A stretch of 28,086 bases of DNA from WS-2 sp036507005 (GTDB lineage Bacteria > Eisenbacteria > RBG-16-71-46). Both the position numbers and the translations under genes were made by a program. Positions within the stretch are counted from its first letter, which is position 1. Every line of letters begins with the position of its first letter. The stretch lies in contig DASXQT010000028.1 of the NCBI GenBank assembly GCA_036507005.1, positions 1-28,086 on the forward strand, given 5' to 3'. The notes under the pieces are model-generated. The model saw only the letters and a program-made list of their open reading frames with translations, did not search any database and had not been told where the DNA came from. Positions 1-9,676 of this stretch are shown here, piece by piece.

Positions 1-1388
<1,388 letters not shown>

Positions 1389-1408
1389 TGGCTTCCCTTC
1401 CCCCCGGG

Positions 1409-2509
1409 CTAACCCATCGCGGCGCGCTCGGCCCCGGCCAGCTGCTCGCGGACCCGCTGCGCACGATACACGTTTCGCTCGGCCGGCGTGAGCTCCCGCC
1501 CCGCGTAGCGCTGGAGGTGGGCGGGCTGCGTCAGCACCAGCAGCTCGCTGAGCGTCGAGAGCGGGCACAGGCCGGTCATCCCGAGCGCCACCCCCAGCCG
1601 CACCGCCGAGCACAGGTTGATGACCTCGCGCGCCTGGATCGAGCGGCAGTGCCGCAGGGTCCCGTAGGCGCGCCACACCTTGTCTTCGATCTGGACGCGC
1701 GCGTCCCGCATCATCCGCTCGCGCGCCCGCTCCTCGTGCTCGAGGATCTGGCGCACCACGCGCTCCAGGCTGTCGATCGAATCGCGCTCGGAGAGGCCGA
1801 GCGTGGTCTGGTTCGAGATCTGGAACAGGTTGCCCATGACCTCGCTGTGCTCGCCGTAGAGCCCGCGCACGTTGAGCCCCACCTGGCCGATGCCCTTGAG
1901 GACCTTGGGGATCTCGTCCATCAGGACCAGGGCCGGCAGGTGGACCAGCACCGAGGCCCGGAGCCCGGTCCCGGCGTTCGTGGGGCACGAGGTCAGGAAC
2001 CCGATCTCGTCCGAGAACGCGAAGTCGAGCGCCTCGTCCAGCTCGTCGTCCGCGGCGTCGGCCAGCGACCACGACTCGGCGAGCTGGAAGCCCGGGGTCA
2101 TGGCCTGGAGCCGCAGGTGGTCCTCCTCGTTGATCATGAGCGACAGGCGCTCGTCGGAGCCCACCAGGATGCCGCGCGGCCGGACGCCGTCGCCCAGCTC
2201 GTGGCTCACCAGGTGGCGCTCGACCAGGATCTGGCGCTCGAGCTGCCCGATGTCGTTCATGCGCAGCAGCAGCCCGTTCTGGAAGCCCGGCGCCCGCTCG
2301 GCCGCGGCCACCACGCTCATCATCACGCCCTGGAGCTGCTCGTCGCGCGCCCGGTGCGTGAAGGGCACGGTCTGGAGGTTGCGCGCGAGCCGCATGCGGG
2401 TCGAGAGCACCATGCCGGCCTGCGGGCCCTCGCCGCTGAGCCACGGGCTTCCGCGATCCACCAGCTCGTCGAAGCTGCGCGGGGCCTGATGGCCGTTCGA
2501 GGCGGTCAT
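1409..2509 (-). CDS. mcsB: Protein arginine kinase McsB
   Basis: ATP:guanido phosphotransferase-family kinase that phosphorylates arginine side chains and so marks proteins for ClpC-ClpP. The 366-residue product has the family LSTRMRLARNL stretch (35-45), the catalytic-loop CPTN with Cys175, and NEED (127-130). The C-terminal helical domain follows (about 275-366). The ATG at 2509 forms a 4-base ATGA overlap with the mcsA stop and has AAGGA just upstream, so this start is preferred over an open frame running further upstream. From memory of the family, the C-terminal phosphoarginine-binding motif is RDxxRA; here it reads RNVYRA (345-350), with Asn for Asp. McsB lies between its activator McsA and its partner ClpC. 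Confidence 0.95.
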   Translation of the reverse strand: MTASNGHQAPRSFDELVDRGSPWLSGEGPQAGMVLSTRMRLARNLQTVPFTHRARDEQLQGVMMSVVAAAERAPGFQNGLLLRMNDIGQLERQILVERHLVSHELGDGVRPRGILVGSDERLSLMINEEDHLRLQAMTPGFQLAESWSLADAADDELDEALDFAFSDEIGFLTSCPTNAGTGLRASVLVHLPALVLMDEIPKVLKGIGQVGLNVRGLYGEHSEVMGNLFQISNQTTLGLSERDSIDSLERVVRQILEHEERARERMMRDARVQIEDKVWRAYGTLRHCRSIQAREVINLCSAVRLGVALGMTGLCPLSTLSELLVLTQPAHLQRYAGRELTPAERNVYRAQRVREQLAGAERAAMG

Positions 2510-3048
2510 TCCTTCTTCTTCCTCCCGCCCGGCGCCTGCCGGGCCTCCTGGGCCTCGTGCTCGAGCCGCTTCACCTCGTCCCGGATGCCGGCGGCGCGCT
2601 CGAAGTCCTCGTGCTCCACCGCACGCTGCAGCTCGTCGTGCAGGCGCTGGATCTGGCGCGAGCGCGTCGCGCCCTCGCCGTCCCGGGTGGGCACCTTGCC
2701 CTTGTGATGCGTGTCGCCGTGGATGCGGCGCAGCAGCGGGCGGAGCTGGAACTGGAACGCCTGGTAGCACTCCGCGCACCCCAGCCGCCCCGTCTCCTTG
2801 AAGGCCGAGTACGCGGTGCCGCAGCGCGGGCACTGCACGTGCCCGACGCGCTCCTCTTCGGTCGAGGTCATCCCGTCCACCATCCCCGCGAGCAGGTCGG
2901 CGATGTCGAACTTGTGCTTCTTGGGCGAGCCCTGCATGCCCTTCTCTTCGGCGCAGCGCTCGCAGACGTGAAGCTCCGACATCTTGTTGTCGTGGATTTC
3001 GGTGAAGTGCACCGACGCCGCGTTCTTGCCGCAGATCTGACAGAGCAT
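2506..3048 (-). CDS. mcsA: McsA-type zinc-finger activator of the arginine kinase McsB (UVR-domain protein)
   Basis: The 180-residue product has four CxxC pairs (Cys3/6, 29/32, 73/76, 91/94), enough for two zinc sites. A linker follows, then a C-terminal UVR coiled coil (about 132-167, ending in EDFERAAGIRDEVKRLE). This is the architecture of McsA, which binds and activates McsB. The ATG at 3048 has GAGGG immediately upstream and lies 13 bases after the lolD stop. A longer frame starting at 3132 would overlap lolD and adds no family sequence. The gene ends in an ATGA overlap with mcsB. No ctsR repressor gene lies upstream, unlike the Firmicutes ctsR-mcsA-mcsB-clpC operon. Confidence 0.92.
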   Translation of the reverse strand: MLCQICGKNAASVHFTEIHDNKMSELHVCERCAEEKGMQGSPKKHKFDIADLLAGMVDGMTSTEEERVGHVQCPRCGTAYSAFKETGRLGCAECYQAFQFQLRPLLRRIHGDTHHKGKVPTRDGEGATRSRQIQRLHDELQRAVEHEDFERAAGIRDEVKRLEHEAQEARQAPGGRKKKE

Positions 3049-3061
3049 TCCCTCGAACCCC

Positions 3062-3787
<726 letters not shown>

Positions 3788-3795
3788 GCCGGATC

Positions 3796-5034
3796 TCAAG
3801 CCTGACGGCGGATCGCGTCCACCGGGTCGAGGCGCGACGCCCGCCAGGCGGGATAGAGCGCCGCGGCCAGGCACAGCGTCAGGGCGGCCAGAACCACGGC
3901 GGCGAAATCCCCCGCCTCGGGGCGGACCGGCAGACGCTCGATGAAGTAGACGTCGCCGGGGAGACGCACGAAGGGGTAGCGCCGCAACACCGCGACGAGC
4001 AGGAGCCCCAGCACCGCGCCGAGCCCGGTGCCGAGCCCGCCGATCAGCAGGCCCTCGCACAGGAAGACGCGCAGCACCGCCCCGTTGGTGGCCCCGAGCG
4101 ACTTGAGCACGCCGATGTCACGGCGCTTCTCCAGCACCACCATGAACAGGGTGCTCACGATGTTGAACGCGGCCACCAGCACGATCAGGGCGAGGATCAC
4201 GAACATCACCGCCTTCTCGAGCTTCATCCAGGTGAAGAGATTCCGGTTGAGCTCGATCCAGTTGTTGGCCCGGAGGCCCGGGTGCGCGAGCCGGCGCAGG
4301 ATGTCGTCCGCGGCCGCCGGGGCGGCGAACATGTCGGCGAGCCGGATCTCGATGCCGGTCACGGCGCGGCCGAGCTCGAAGAACTCCTGCGCGGCGGGAA
4401 TCGAGGTGAAGCCGAAGCTCGAGTCGTAGGTGTAGAGCCCGGAGGTGAAGAGCGAGACCACGCGGAACTTGCGGAGCTTGGGCGCGAAGCCCAGGGCCGA
4501 GTGCTCCGCGCCCGTGAGCGAGGCGAGCAGCACGGGGTCGCCGACCCGCGCCCCGATGCGGGCCGCGAGCTCGCTGCCGAGCACGATGCCGGGCAGGCCG
4601 CCTTCGGTGCGGAGCGGGATCGAGTCGAGCGGGGGCGCGATGTTGTGCCCCACGGTGGTCACGCTGCGCTCGGAGGCGAGGTCGACGCCCTTGACCACCA
4701 GGCCCTCGGTCAGCCCCTCGTGGAACACCATGGCCTTGACGTAGGTGAAGGGCGCCACGCCCAGCACGCCGGGCACGGCCGCCACCTTCGGCACCAGGGC
4801 CTCGGGCTCGGCGATCCCGGCCGCGGTCTCCCCCAGCAGCACGACGTGGGCGTCGGTGCCCGCGATCCGGGTCTGGATCTCGCTCTCGAAGCCGTTCATC
4901 ACCGCCAGCACCGTGAAGAGCGCGGTCACGCCCAGCGCCACGCCCGCCACCGAGATCCCGGTCAGCAGGGTGATGAAGCCGCTCTGGCGCCGCGTGCGCA
5001 GGTAGCGGGCGGCGATCCACAGCGAGAAGTTCAC
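3796..5034 (-). CDS. lolC: Lipoprotein-releasing system permease, LolC/LolE type
   Basis: Inner-membrane permease of the Lol lipoprotein-sorting ABC transporter. The 412-residue product has one N-terminal membrane segment (about 20-45) preceded by a LolC/E-like LWIAARYLRTRR opening. A large periplasmic domain follows (about 50-260), then three C-terminal membrane segments with the family EKRRDIGVLKSLGA stretch between them. The chosen start is GTG at 5034, which makes a GTGA overlap with the lysS stop. The frame stays open far upstream, but only as a shadow of lysS. Only one permease gene is present next to lolD, so a homodimeric permease, as in many delta-type bacteria, is more likely than a LolC plus LolE pair. 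Confidence 0.92.
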   Translation of the reverse strand: MNFSLWIAARYLRTRRQSGFITLLTGISVAGVALGVTALFTVLAVMNGFESEIQTRIAGTDAHVVLLGETAAGIAEPEALVPKVAAVPGVLGVAPFTYVKAMVFHEGLTEGLVVKGVDLASERSVTTVGHNIAPPLDSIPLRTEGGLPGIVLGSELAARIGARVGDPVLLASLTGAEHSALGFAPKLRKFRVVSLFTSGLYTYDSSFGFTSIPAAQEFFELGRAVTGIEIRLADMFAAPAAADDILRRLAHPGLRANNWIELNRNLFTWMKLEKAVMFVILALIVLVAAFNIVSTLFMVVLEKRRDIGVLKSLGATNGAVLRVFLCEGLLIGGLGTGLGAVLGLLLVAVLRRYPFVRLPGDVYFIERLPVRPEAGDFAAVVLAALTLCLAAALYPAWRASRLDPVDAIRRQA

Positions 5035-6557
5035 CGTGCGCCGGTTTCCCGTCCCGAGCCCACCCCCGCCTCCCCCGCCTCGTCGGCATCCTCGCGTCCC
5101 TCCTCGGGGCGGAGCTGCGGGAACAGCAGCACCTCGCGGATCGAGCGCACGTCGGCGACGATCATCGCCAGGCGGTCCACGCCGATGCCCACGCCGCCGG
5201 TGGGCGGCATGCCGTACTCGAGGGCACGCACGTAGTCGTGGTCCATGGGCTGGGCCTCCTCGTCGCCGCTCTCGCGCCGCGCCATCTGCTGCTCGAACGC
5301 GCGGGTCTGGGCCTCCGGGTCGTTCTGCTCCGAGAACGCGTTCGCGATCTCCATGCCCGCCACGAACACCTCGAAGCGCTCGACCACCCGCGGGTCCTTG
5401 CGGCTCACCCGCGCGAGCGGCGAGGTCTCGGCGGGATGGTCGAGCACGAAGGTCGGATCCTCGAGGCCGGGCCGGACCAGCTCGTCGAACAGCGCGTCGA
5501 GCAGCACGCCGGGCCCGGCGGCGGGCGGCGCCTCGAGGCCGCGCGCGCGCGCCAGGGCCCGCAGCCGGTCGGCGCCGAGCCCGCGCACGTCCTCGCCCAC
5601 CTTCTCGCTCACCGCGTCCGGCATCGAGAGGCGCTTCCAGGGCGAGGCGAAGTCGATCGTCCGGCCCTGGTACTCGAAGACCCCGGCGCCGCGCGCCGCC
5701 TCCACGGCCTCCCGCACCAGCGCCTCGGTGAAGGCCATCACGTCGTAGAGGTCCGCGAACGCCTGGTAGAACTCGAGCATGGTGAACTCGGGATTGTGGG
5801 TGCGGTCCATGCCCTCGTTGCGGAAGTCGCGCGAGAACTCGTAGACCCGCTCGAGCCCGCCCACGATCAGGCGCTTGAGGTAGAGCTCGTTCGCGATCCG
5901 CAGGTAGAAGTCCATGTCGAGGGCGTGGTGCCGGGTCACGAACGGGCGGGCGAACGCGCCGCCGTAGAGCGGCTGCAGCACCGGGGTCTCGACCTCGAGG
6001 AAGTCCGCGCGCTCCAGCCCGCCCCGCAGCGTCGCGATCAGCCGCGCGCGGCGGCGGAAGATCTCGCGTACCTCGAGGTTCATGAAGAGATCGGCGTAGC
6101 GCTGGCGGAAGCGGGTCTCGGGATTCGTGAGCCCGTGCCACTTCTCGGGGAGCGGGCGCAGCGACTTGGCCAGCAGCTCGAGGCGGTCGACGCGGATCGT
6201 GATCTCGCCGGTTCGCGTGCGGAACAGTGCCCCCTCGACCCCGATCCAGTCGCCGACGTCGAGCAGCTCGTAGCGGGCGAACTGCTCGCCGAGGTGGTCG
6301 GCCTTGAAGTAGAGCTGGATCTTGCCGCTGCCGTCCAGGAGGTGCGCGAAGCCCGCCTTGCCGTGGCCGCGCAGCGTCATGAGCCGGCCCGCGACCCGCA
6401 CGCGCTCGCCGGGCTCTGCGGTGACGGCGTCGCCGCGCGCCAGCAGGTCGCTGGCGCGGTGGGTGGGCTCGTAGCGGTAGGCGTAGGGCTCGACGCCCAG
6501 CGCCCGCCAGCGCGCCAGCTTCTCGCGGCGCTGGCGAACGATCTCCTGCAGCGACAT
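5031..6557 (-). CDS. lysS: Lysine--tRNA ligase, class II
   Basis: Charges tRNA-Lys in the cytoplasm. The 508-residue protein has an N-terminal OB-fold anticodon-binding domain (about 50-145, with RVAGRLMTLRGHGKAGF). The class II catalytic core follows, with motif 2 FSRDFRNEGMDRTHNPEFT and motif 3 GGVGIGVDRLAM near the C-terminus. Length is typical of bacterial LysS. The ATG at 6557 has GGAGAAG six bases upstream and lies behind a clear promoter (6616-6644). It is the first gene of a run lysS-lolC-lolD-mcsA-mcsB-clpC in which neighbours overlap or sit within 20 bases. The C-terminal tail after motif 3 is acidic and glycine-rich and looks unstructured. Confidence 0.97.
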   Translation of the reverse strand: MSLQEIVRQRREKLARWRALGVEPYAYRYEPTHRASDLLARGDAVTAEPGERVRVAGRLMTLRGHGKAGFAHLLDGSGKIQLYFKADHLGEQFARYELLDVGDWIGVEGALFRTRTGEITIRVDRLELLAKSLRPLPEKWHGLTNPETRFRQRYADLFMNLEVREIFRRRARLIATLRGGLERADFLEVETPVLQPLYGGAFARPFVTRHHALDMDFYLRIANELYLKRLIVGGLERVYEFSRDFRNEGMDRTHNPEFTMLEFYQAFADLYDVMAFTEALVREAVEAARGAGVFEYQGRTIDFASPWKRLSMPDAVSEKVGEDVRGLGADRLRALARARGLEAPPAAGPGVLLDALFDELVRPGLEDPTFVLDHPAETSPLARVSRKDPRVVERFEVFVAGMEIANAFSEQNDPEAQTRAFEQQMARRESGDEEAQPMDHDYVRALEYGMPPTGGVGIGVDRLAMIVADVRSIREVLLFPQLRPEEGREDADEAGEAGVGSGRETGAR

Positions 6558-6615
6558 GCGGGCTTCTCCGGGACCCCGGCCGCGGCGGAGCGCATGCCCG
6601 CCACCGGAAACGCCG

Positions 6616-6644
6616 ACTGTAGGAACGCGCTCCGGGCGCGTCAA
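6616..6644 (-). promoter_or_regulatory. Sigma-70-type promoter of the lysS-lolC-lolD-mcsA-mcsB-clpC run
   Basis: Read on the minus strand, a -35 box TTGACG (6639-6644) is followed by a 17-base spacer and a -10 box TACAGT (6616-6621). The predicted transcript starts near 6609, about 50 bases before the lysS start. The spacing is ideal and the boxes are close to consensus in an otherwise GC-dense region. A 12-base palindrome (6655-6666) lies just upstream and shares CCGGAGCG with the spacer, which may be chance or an operator. Confidence 0.75.
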
Positions 6645-6654
6645 GCGCGCGGAT

Positions 6655-6666
6655 CGCTCCGGAGCG
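6655..6666. repeat. 12-base perfect palindrome upstream of the lysS promoter
   Basis: The sequence cgctccggagcg is its own reverse complement and ends 10 bases upstream of the -35 box. The eight bases cgctccgg recur at 6628-6635 inside the promoter spacer, 27 bases away. A dimeric regulator could bind here, but GC-rich palindromes are common in such DNA, so this is a description only. Confidence 0.4.
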
Positions 6667-6710
6667 CCCGGACGTCGCACCGTCGGAGTGCTCCACTCCC
6701 GGCGGGTCCG

Positions 6711-7157
6711 TTACCCGGAGCGGCCCTCCAGCCACTCCACATCCGCCTGGTCCTGCTTCCTGCCCACGGCACGCTTGTTCTGAAGCAGGTGCTCGCGAGA
6801 GAGAACGGACACGCCCAGCCCGTCCACTTCGGCCCGAACTCGCGTTGCCCAGGCCGCCTCGAAGGTGACCCCGTCGATCGAGGTCATCACGTCGATGCGA
6901 ATGGGGGGGAGCCCGATCTGGTAGATGAGCCCCGGGCGAGTCAGGTCCTCCACAGTCAGGTCCTGGAGGGGCGCGCCGAAGTCGGTGAGGGCCGAAAGGA
7001 TTCGCCGCGCGTTGGGGGGTTCGGGGCGGACCCACACGTCCAGATCCTGGGTGGCTCGGACCCGTCCATGGAACGCCAACGCGTGGGCCCCCACTACGAG
7101 GAACTCAACGCCGCGGGCGTTGAATGCGGACAACAGATCTCTGAAGTCGCGGTTCAT
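6711..7157 (-). CDS. Small nucleotidyltransferase-fold protein (MNT / DUF6036-like)
   Basis: The 148-residue protein starts like minimal nucleotidyltransferases. A hydrophobic strand runs into VVGAHALAFHG (21-31), followed by DLD (38-40) and a third acidic residue in RIDVMT (Asp89), the expected metal-ligand triad. The C-terminal NKRAVGRKQDQADVEWL pattern is common in single-domain members of this group, which often form toxin-antitoxin or small accessory pairs. The usual Gly-Ser pair before the DxD is Gly-Ala here, so catalysis is uncertain. The ATG at 7157 lies inside the upstream 78-residue gene, a 53-base overlap. Codon use is less GC-biased than in the neighbours, which suggests acquisition. 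Exact function is unknown. Confidence 0.8.
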   Translation of the reverse strand: MNRDFRDLLSAFNARGVEFLVVGAHALAFHGRVRATQDLDVWVRPEPPNARRILSALTDFGAPLQDLTVEDLTRPGLIYQIGLPPIRIDVMTSIDGVTFEAAWATRVRAEVDGLGVSVLSREHLLQNKRAVGRKQDQADVEWLEGRSG

Positions 7158-7341
7158 CCTCGCCGTTCCTGTTCCACATGAGGCAGATCTGTGTGAGCTC
7201 GTCCACCGCCTCGATTCGCTGGGCGGGAGTCAGGTCCTCAGTCACGGGCAGATCCGGCAAGGGGTCGCCACGGCGGATGATGCGAATCCGGAGGTCGCGC
7301 CTCTGTGGCCGGCTTTCCATGCCTTCCCTGCGAGAAGTCAT
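7105..7341 (-). CDS. 78-residue basic protein paired with the nucleotidyltransferase-fold gene
   Basis: The product is rich in arginine and proline, with an LTPAQRIEAVDELTQICLMW segment (38-56) and a basic end. Similar short proteins with a TPxxRI...LT core and an arginine-rich tail are, from memory, encoded directly before small nucleotidyltransferases, so it is probably the partner of the next gene. The ATG at 7341 makes an ATGA overlap with the reading frame that ends the decayed gene upstream. A second ATG at 7320 is possible. The 53-base overlap with the downstream gene supports translational coupling. It could be one half of a toxin-antitoxin pair. No catalytic motif is visible. Confidence 0.62.
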   Translation of the reverse strand: MTSRREGMESRPQRRDLRIRIIRRGDPLPDLPVTEDLTPAQRIEAVDELTQICLMWNRNGEDEPRLQRSVVRIQRPRR

Positions 7342-7615
7342 TTCACGGCCCCTTGCGACCGCCCTCTCACACGTAGATTCTTGGCAGACTTCACGCAGAC
7401 CATCTGCATGTAGCGGCGAACATCCGGTGGGTGCCGATCCTCCAGATGCGAAACGTGGCGCCGCCATTGTACTGCGCGAGGCGCCCGGCGATCGAGAAGC
7501 ACTTTCCAACGATCTGCGGGTTTCCATCCCATTCGTACTTGGTGATGGCGGCCGCGTGCGAGGGCCAGACCGCCAGGAGGATGGACGGCAGAATGAGCTT
7601 CCCTGTGGTGATCAT
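7338..7615 (-). pseudogene. Decayed gene for a small exported protein (two halves in different frames)
   Basis: From ATG 7615 the first frame encodes a signal peptide (MITTGKLILPSILLAVWPSHAAA), then a KCFSIAGRLAQYNG...FRIWRIGTHRM stretch. It closes abruptly with a TGA at 7391. Another frame continues with YMQMVCVKSAKNLRVRGR and stops at 7338. From memory, a family of uncharacterised proteobacterial secreted proteins carries both pieces in one chain: an N-terminal GRL..YNG..S.RIW..GT.R part and a C-terminal VCVESA.NL..R end, separated by about 40-60 residues. This locus looks like a copy with an internal deletion and frame change. Alternatively the 74-residue first frame is a short gene in its own right. 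It follows purF by 46 bases, with only a weak ribosome-binding site. Confidence 0.5.
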
Positions 7616-7661
7616 CGCGGGGCTCTTCTGCGAATGGGCAGGACGCGGGCTCGCACGGCGC

Positions 7662-9101
7662 CTAGCGCGTCACCGGCACCGTCGGCCGCCGCATGGTCTC
7701 GAGCGCGAGCTTGCCCGAGGCGGGATCGACCGGCACCGGGTAGCGCCCGGTGAAGCACGCGCGGCAGAAGCGGTCGGGATCGCGCTCGCAGGCCAGCAGG
7801 CCCTCGAGCGAGAGGTAGCCGAGCGTGTCGACGCCCAGGAAGTCGCGGATCTCCTCCACCGACTTGAGCGCCCCGATCAGCTCGCCGCGGCTCGGCGTGT
7901 CGATGCCGTAGAAGCAGGGATGGGTCACGGGCGGCGAGCCGACCCGGAAGTGCACCTCGCGGGCGCCGGCGCGGCGCAGCATGCGCACCAGCTTGCGGCT
8001 GGTGGTGCCGCGCACGATCGAGTCGTCCACCACCGCGACCCGCTGGCCCGCGAGCACCTCGCGCACCGGGTTGAACTTGACCCGCACGCTCGAGTCGCGG
8101 CCGGCCTGGCTGGGCTGGATGAAGGTGCGGCCCACGTAGTGGTTGCGGATCAGGCCGAGCTCGTAGGGGAGGCCGGACTCCTCGCTGTAGCCGAGTGCGA
8201 TCGAGTTGCTGGAGTCCGGCACCGCGATCACCAGGTCGGCCTCCGCCGGCTGCTCCTGTGCCAGGCGCCGTCCGATCCGGCGCCGCACGCGGTCCACGCC
8301 CTCGCCGAACACGCGGCTGTCGGGGCGCGAGAAGTAGATGTGCTCGAAGATGCAGTGCCGGAGCGGCTCGGCGGGCGGCAACGCCTGCGAGGCGTGCAGG
8401 CCGCGCTCGTCGAGCCGCACCAGCTCGCCGGGCTCGACCTCGCGCAGCTCCTCGCCGCCCACCAGGTCCACCGCGCAGGTCTCGCTCGCCACCACCCAGC
8501 CGTCGCCCAGCCGCCCGAGACACAGCGGCCGGAAGCCGTGCGGGTCGCGGAGCGCGAGCACCGCGTTCGGCGTGAGCACGAGCAGCGACCACGCGCCGCG
8601 CACCCGGCCCGCGGCGTCCACCAGCGCCTCCTCGGGACTCGTGGCGCTCGAGCGCGCCATCAGGTGGAGGAAGATCTCGGTGTCGAGCGTGGTCTGGAAG
8701 ATCGAGCCCTCGGCCTCGAGCTCGGCGCGCAGCTCCCGGGCGTTCACCAGGTTGCCGTTGTGGGCCAGCGCGAGCGGCCCGTTGCGGCAATCGACGCGCA
8801 GCGGCTGGGTGTTCTCGAGCGTGAGGGAGCCCGCGGTGGAGTAGCGGTTGTGCCCGATCGCGAGGGTGCCCGGGAGCCGCGCCAGGATCCCCTCGTCGTA
8901 GACGTCGGAGACCAGCCCCAGGCCCTTGTGGCTGTGGAAGGTGCCGAGCGGTTCGGACGAGACGATGCCCGTGGACTCCTGGCCGCGGTGCTGGAGCGCG
9001 TGGAGCCCGAGCCCCACGATCTCGGCGGCGCGCGGCACGCCGACCGCGGCGAAGATGCCGCACTCCTCGCGCCAGGTCTTCTCCGGGCTCCAGCTGCTCA
9101 T
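7662..9101 (-). CDS. purF: Amidophosphoribosyltransferase PurF
   Basis: First committed step of de novo purine synthesis: PRPP plus glutamine gives phosphoribosylamine. The 479-residue protein has a 13-residue propeptide before the nucleophile Cys14 (EEC-GIFAAVG), so the enzyme is expected to be processed. The glutaminase domain contains GHNRYSTAG. The transferase domain has the PRPP motif VVDDSIVRGTTS (357-368). Four cysteines (250, 396, 446, 449) match the iron-sulfur ligand pattern of the Bacillus-type enzyme, including the CRAC pair. The ATG at 9101 overlaps the upstream stop as ATGA and has AGGAGG four bases upstream. It is the last gene of the asd-to-purF run. Confidence 0.97.
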   Translation of the reverse strand: MSSWSPEKTWREECGIFAAVGVPRAAEIVGLGLHALQHRGQESTGIVSSEPLGTFHSHKGLGLVSDVYDEGILARLPGTLAIGHNRYSTAGSLTLENTQPLRVDCRNGPLALAHNGNLVNARELRAELEAEGSIFQTTLDTEIFLHLMARSSATSPEEALVDAAGRVRGAWSLLVLTPNAVLALRDPHGFRPLCLGRLGDGWVVASETCAVDLVGGEELREVEPGELVRLDERGLHASQALPPAEPLRHCIFEHIYFSRPDSRVFGEGVDRVRRRIGRRLAQEQPAEADLVIAVPDSSNSIALGYSEESGLPYELGLIRNHYVGRTFIQPSQAGRDSSVRVKFNPVREVLAGQRVAVVDDSIVRGTTSRKLVRMLRRAGAREVHFRVGSPPVTHPCFYGIDTPSRGELIGALKSVEEIRDFLGVDTLGYLSLEGLLACERDPDRFCRACFTGRYPVPVDPASGKLALETMRRPTVPVTR

Positions 9102-9676
9102 GCTTCCTCCTTCGCCGGCCCGCCGTCCGCGCTCCCGATCCAGGGAAGCGGCACCTTCCCCGCCGCGATGCGAGCTTCCTGAAAATGGGGGTTGGAAAGC
9201 AAGCCATGCCGCCGCCCGCGCGCCACGGCGAGGTCGCGCGCGGTCTCCTCGGCGGGCGCGCCGCCCGCGAGCGTGAGCGCCCAGGCCACGCCCTCGCGCA
9301 CCTCGGCCCCGCGCCCGGCTTCGTGCGCGAGCCAGCGCTCGGCGGCCGGGCGGCGCTCGCCGCCGCGCTCCCACACCAGCACCGCGACCTCGCCCGCTCC
9401 GAGGGGCGCGGGCTCGCCCGGCGCGAGCCGCAGTGTACAGCGCTCCTTGGCGGGGTTGTAGAACTGGGTCGAGCGGTGGAGCAGCTCCGCGAGCGCCGCG
9501 CGCCTGGGGAGCGCGCCGCGCAGCTCGAACACGCGCATGCGCCGCAGCCCGGCGAGCGATGCGCCCTGATCGAGGCGGGCCCGCGCCACCGCCAGCGCCG
9601 AGACCGCCTCCGGGTCCTCCGCCCGAAGCTCGATCCAGGCCTGGGCGGCGCGGGACCGCGAGGGCGCGCGCGCCAT
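9098..9676 (-). CDS. Purine-cluster protein in the purS position, probably two PurS-like domains in tandem
   Basis: The 192-residue product has no signal peptide or membrane segment and sits between purQ and purF, where a complex with small PurL and PurQ would need PurS. By eye it is two similar halves. Residues 12-84 run strand-helix-strand-helix and end in STQFYNPAKERCTL. Residues 95-172 repeat the order and end in HGLLSNPHFQEARI. In PurS the matching end is a LLANPVIEDYEI-like segment, so each half carries the Asn-Pro at the same place (74-75 and 162-163). PurS acts as a dimer, and the N-terminal domain of large PurL mimics that dimer, so a covalent PurS dimer is a sensible reading. This is inference from pattern, not from a search. 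The start overlaps the purQ stop as TGATG. Confidence 0.72.
   Translation of the reverse strand: MARAPSRSRAAQAWIELRAEDPEAVSALAVARARLDQGASLAGLRRMRVFELRGALPRRAALAELLHRSTQFYNPAKERCTLRLAPGEPAPLGAGEVAVLVWERGGERRPAAERWLAHEAGRGAEVREGVAWALTLAGGAPAEETARDLAVARGRRHGLLSNPHFQEARIAAGKVPLPWIGSADGGPAKEEA

Noticed and set aside
3796..7035. A 1079-codon minus-strand frame that could look like a large fusion ending in LolC
   Set aside because: The upstream two thirds is lysS and the nucleotidyltransferase gene read in the wrong frame. The true lolC start is the GTG at 5034 overlapping the lysS stop.
5238..7181. A 647-codon plus-strand open frame across lysS, and similar long plus-strand frames across purF (7431-9182), argS (25992-27812) and others
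   Set aside because: They lie opposite well-recognised genes, have low-complexity Arg/His/Ala-rich translations and no domains. GC-rich third positions create them.
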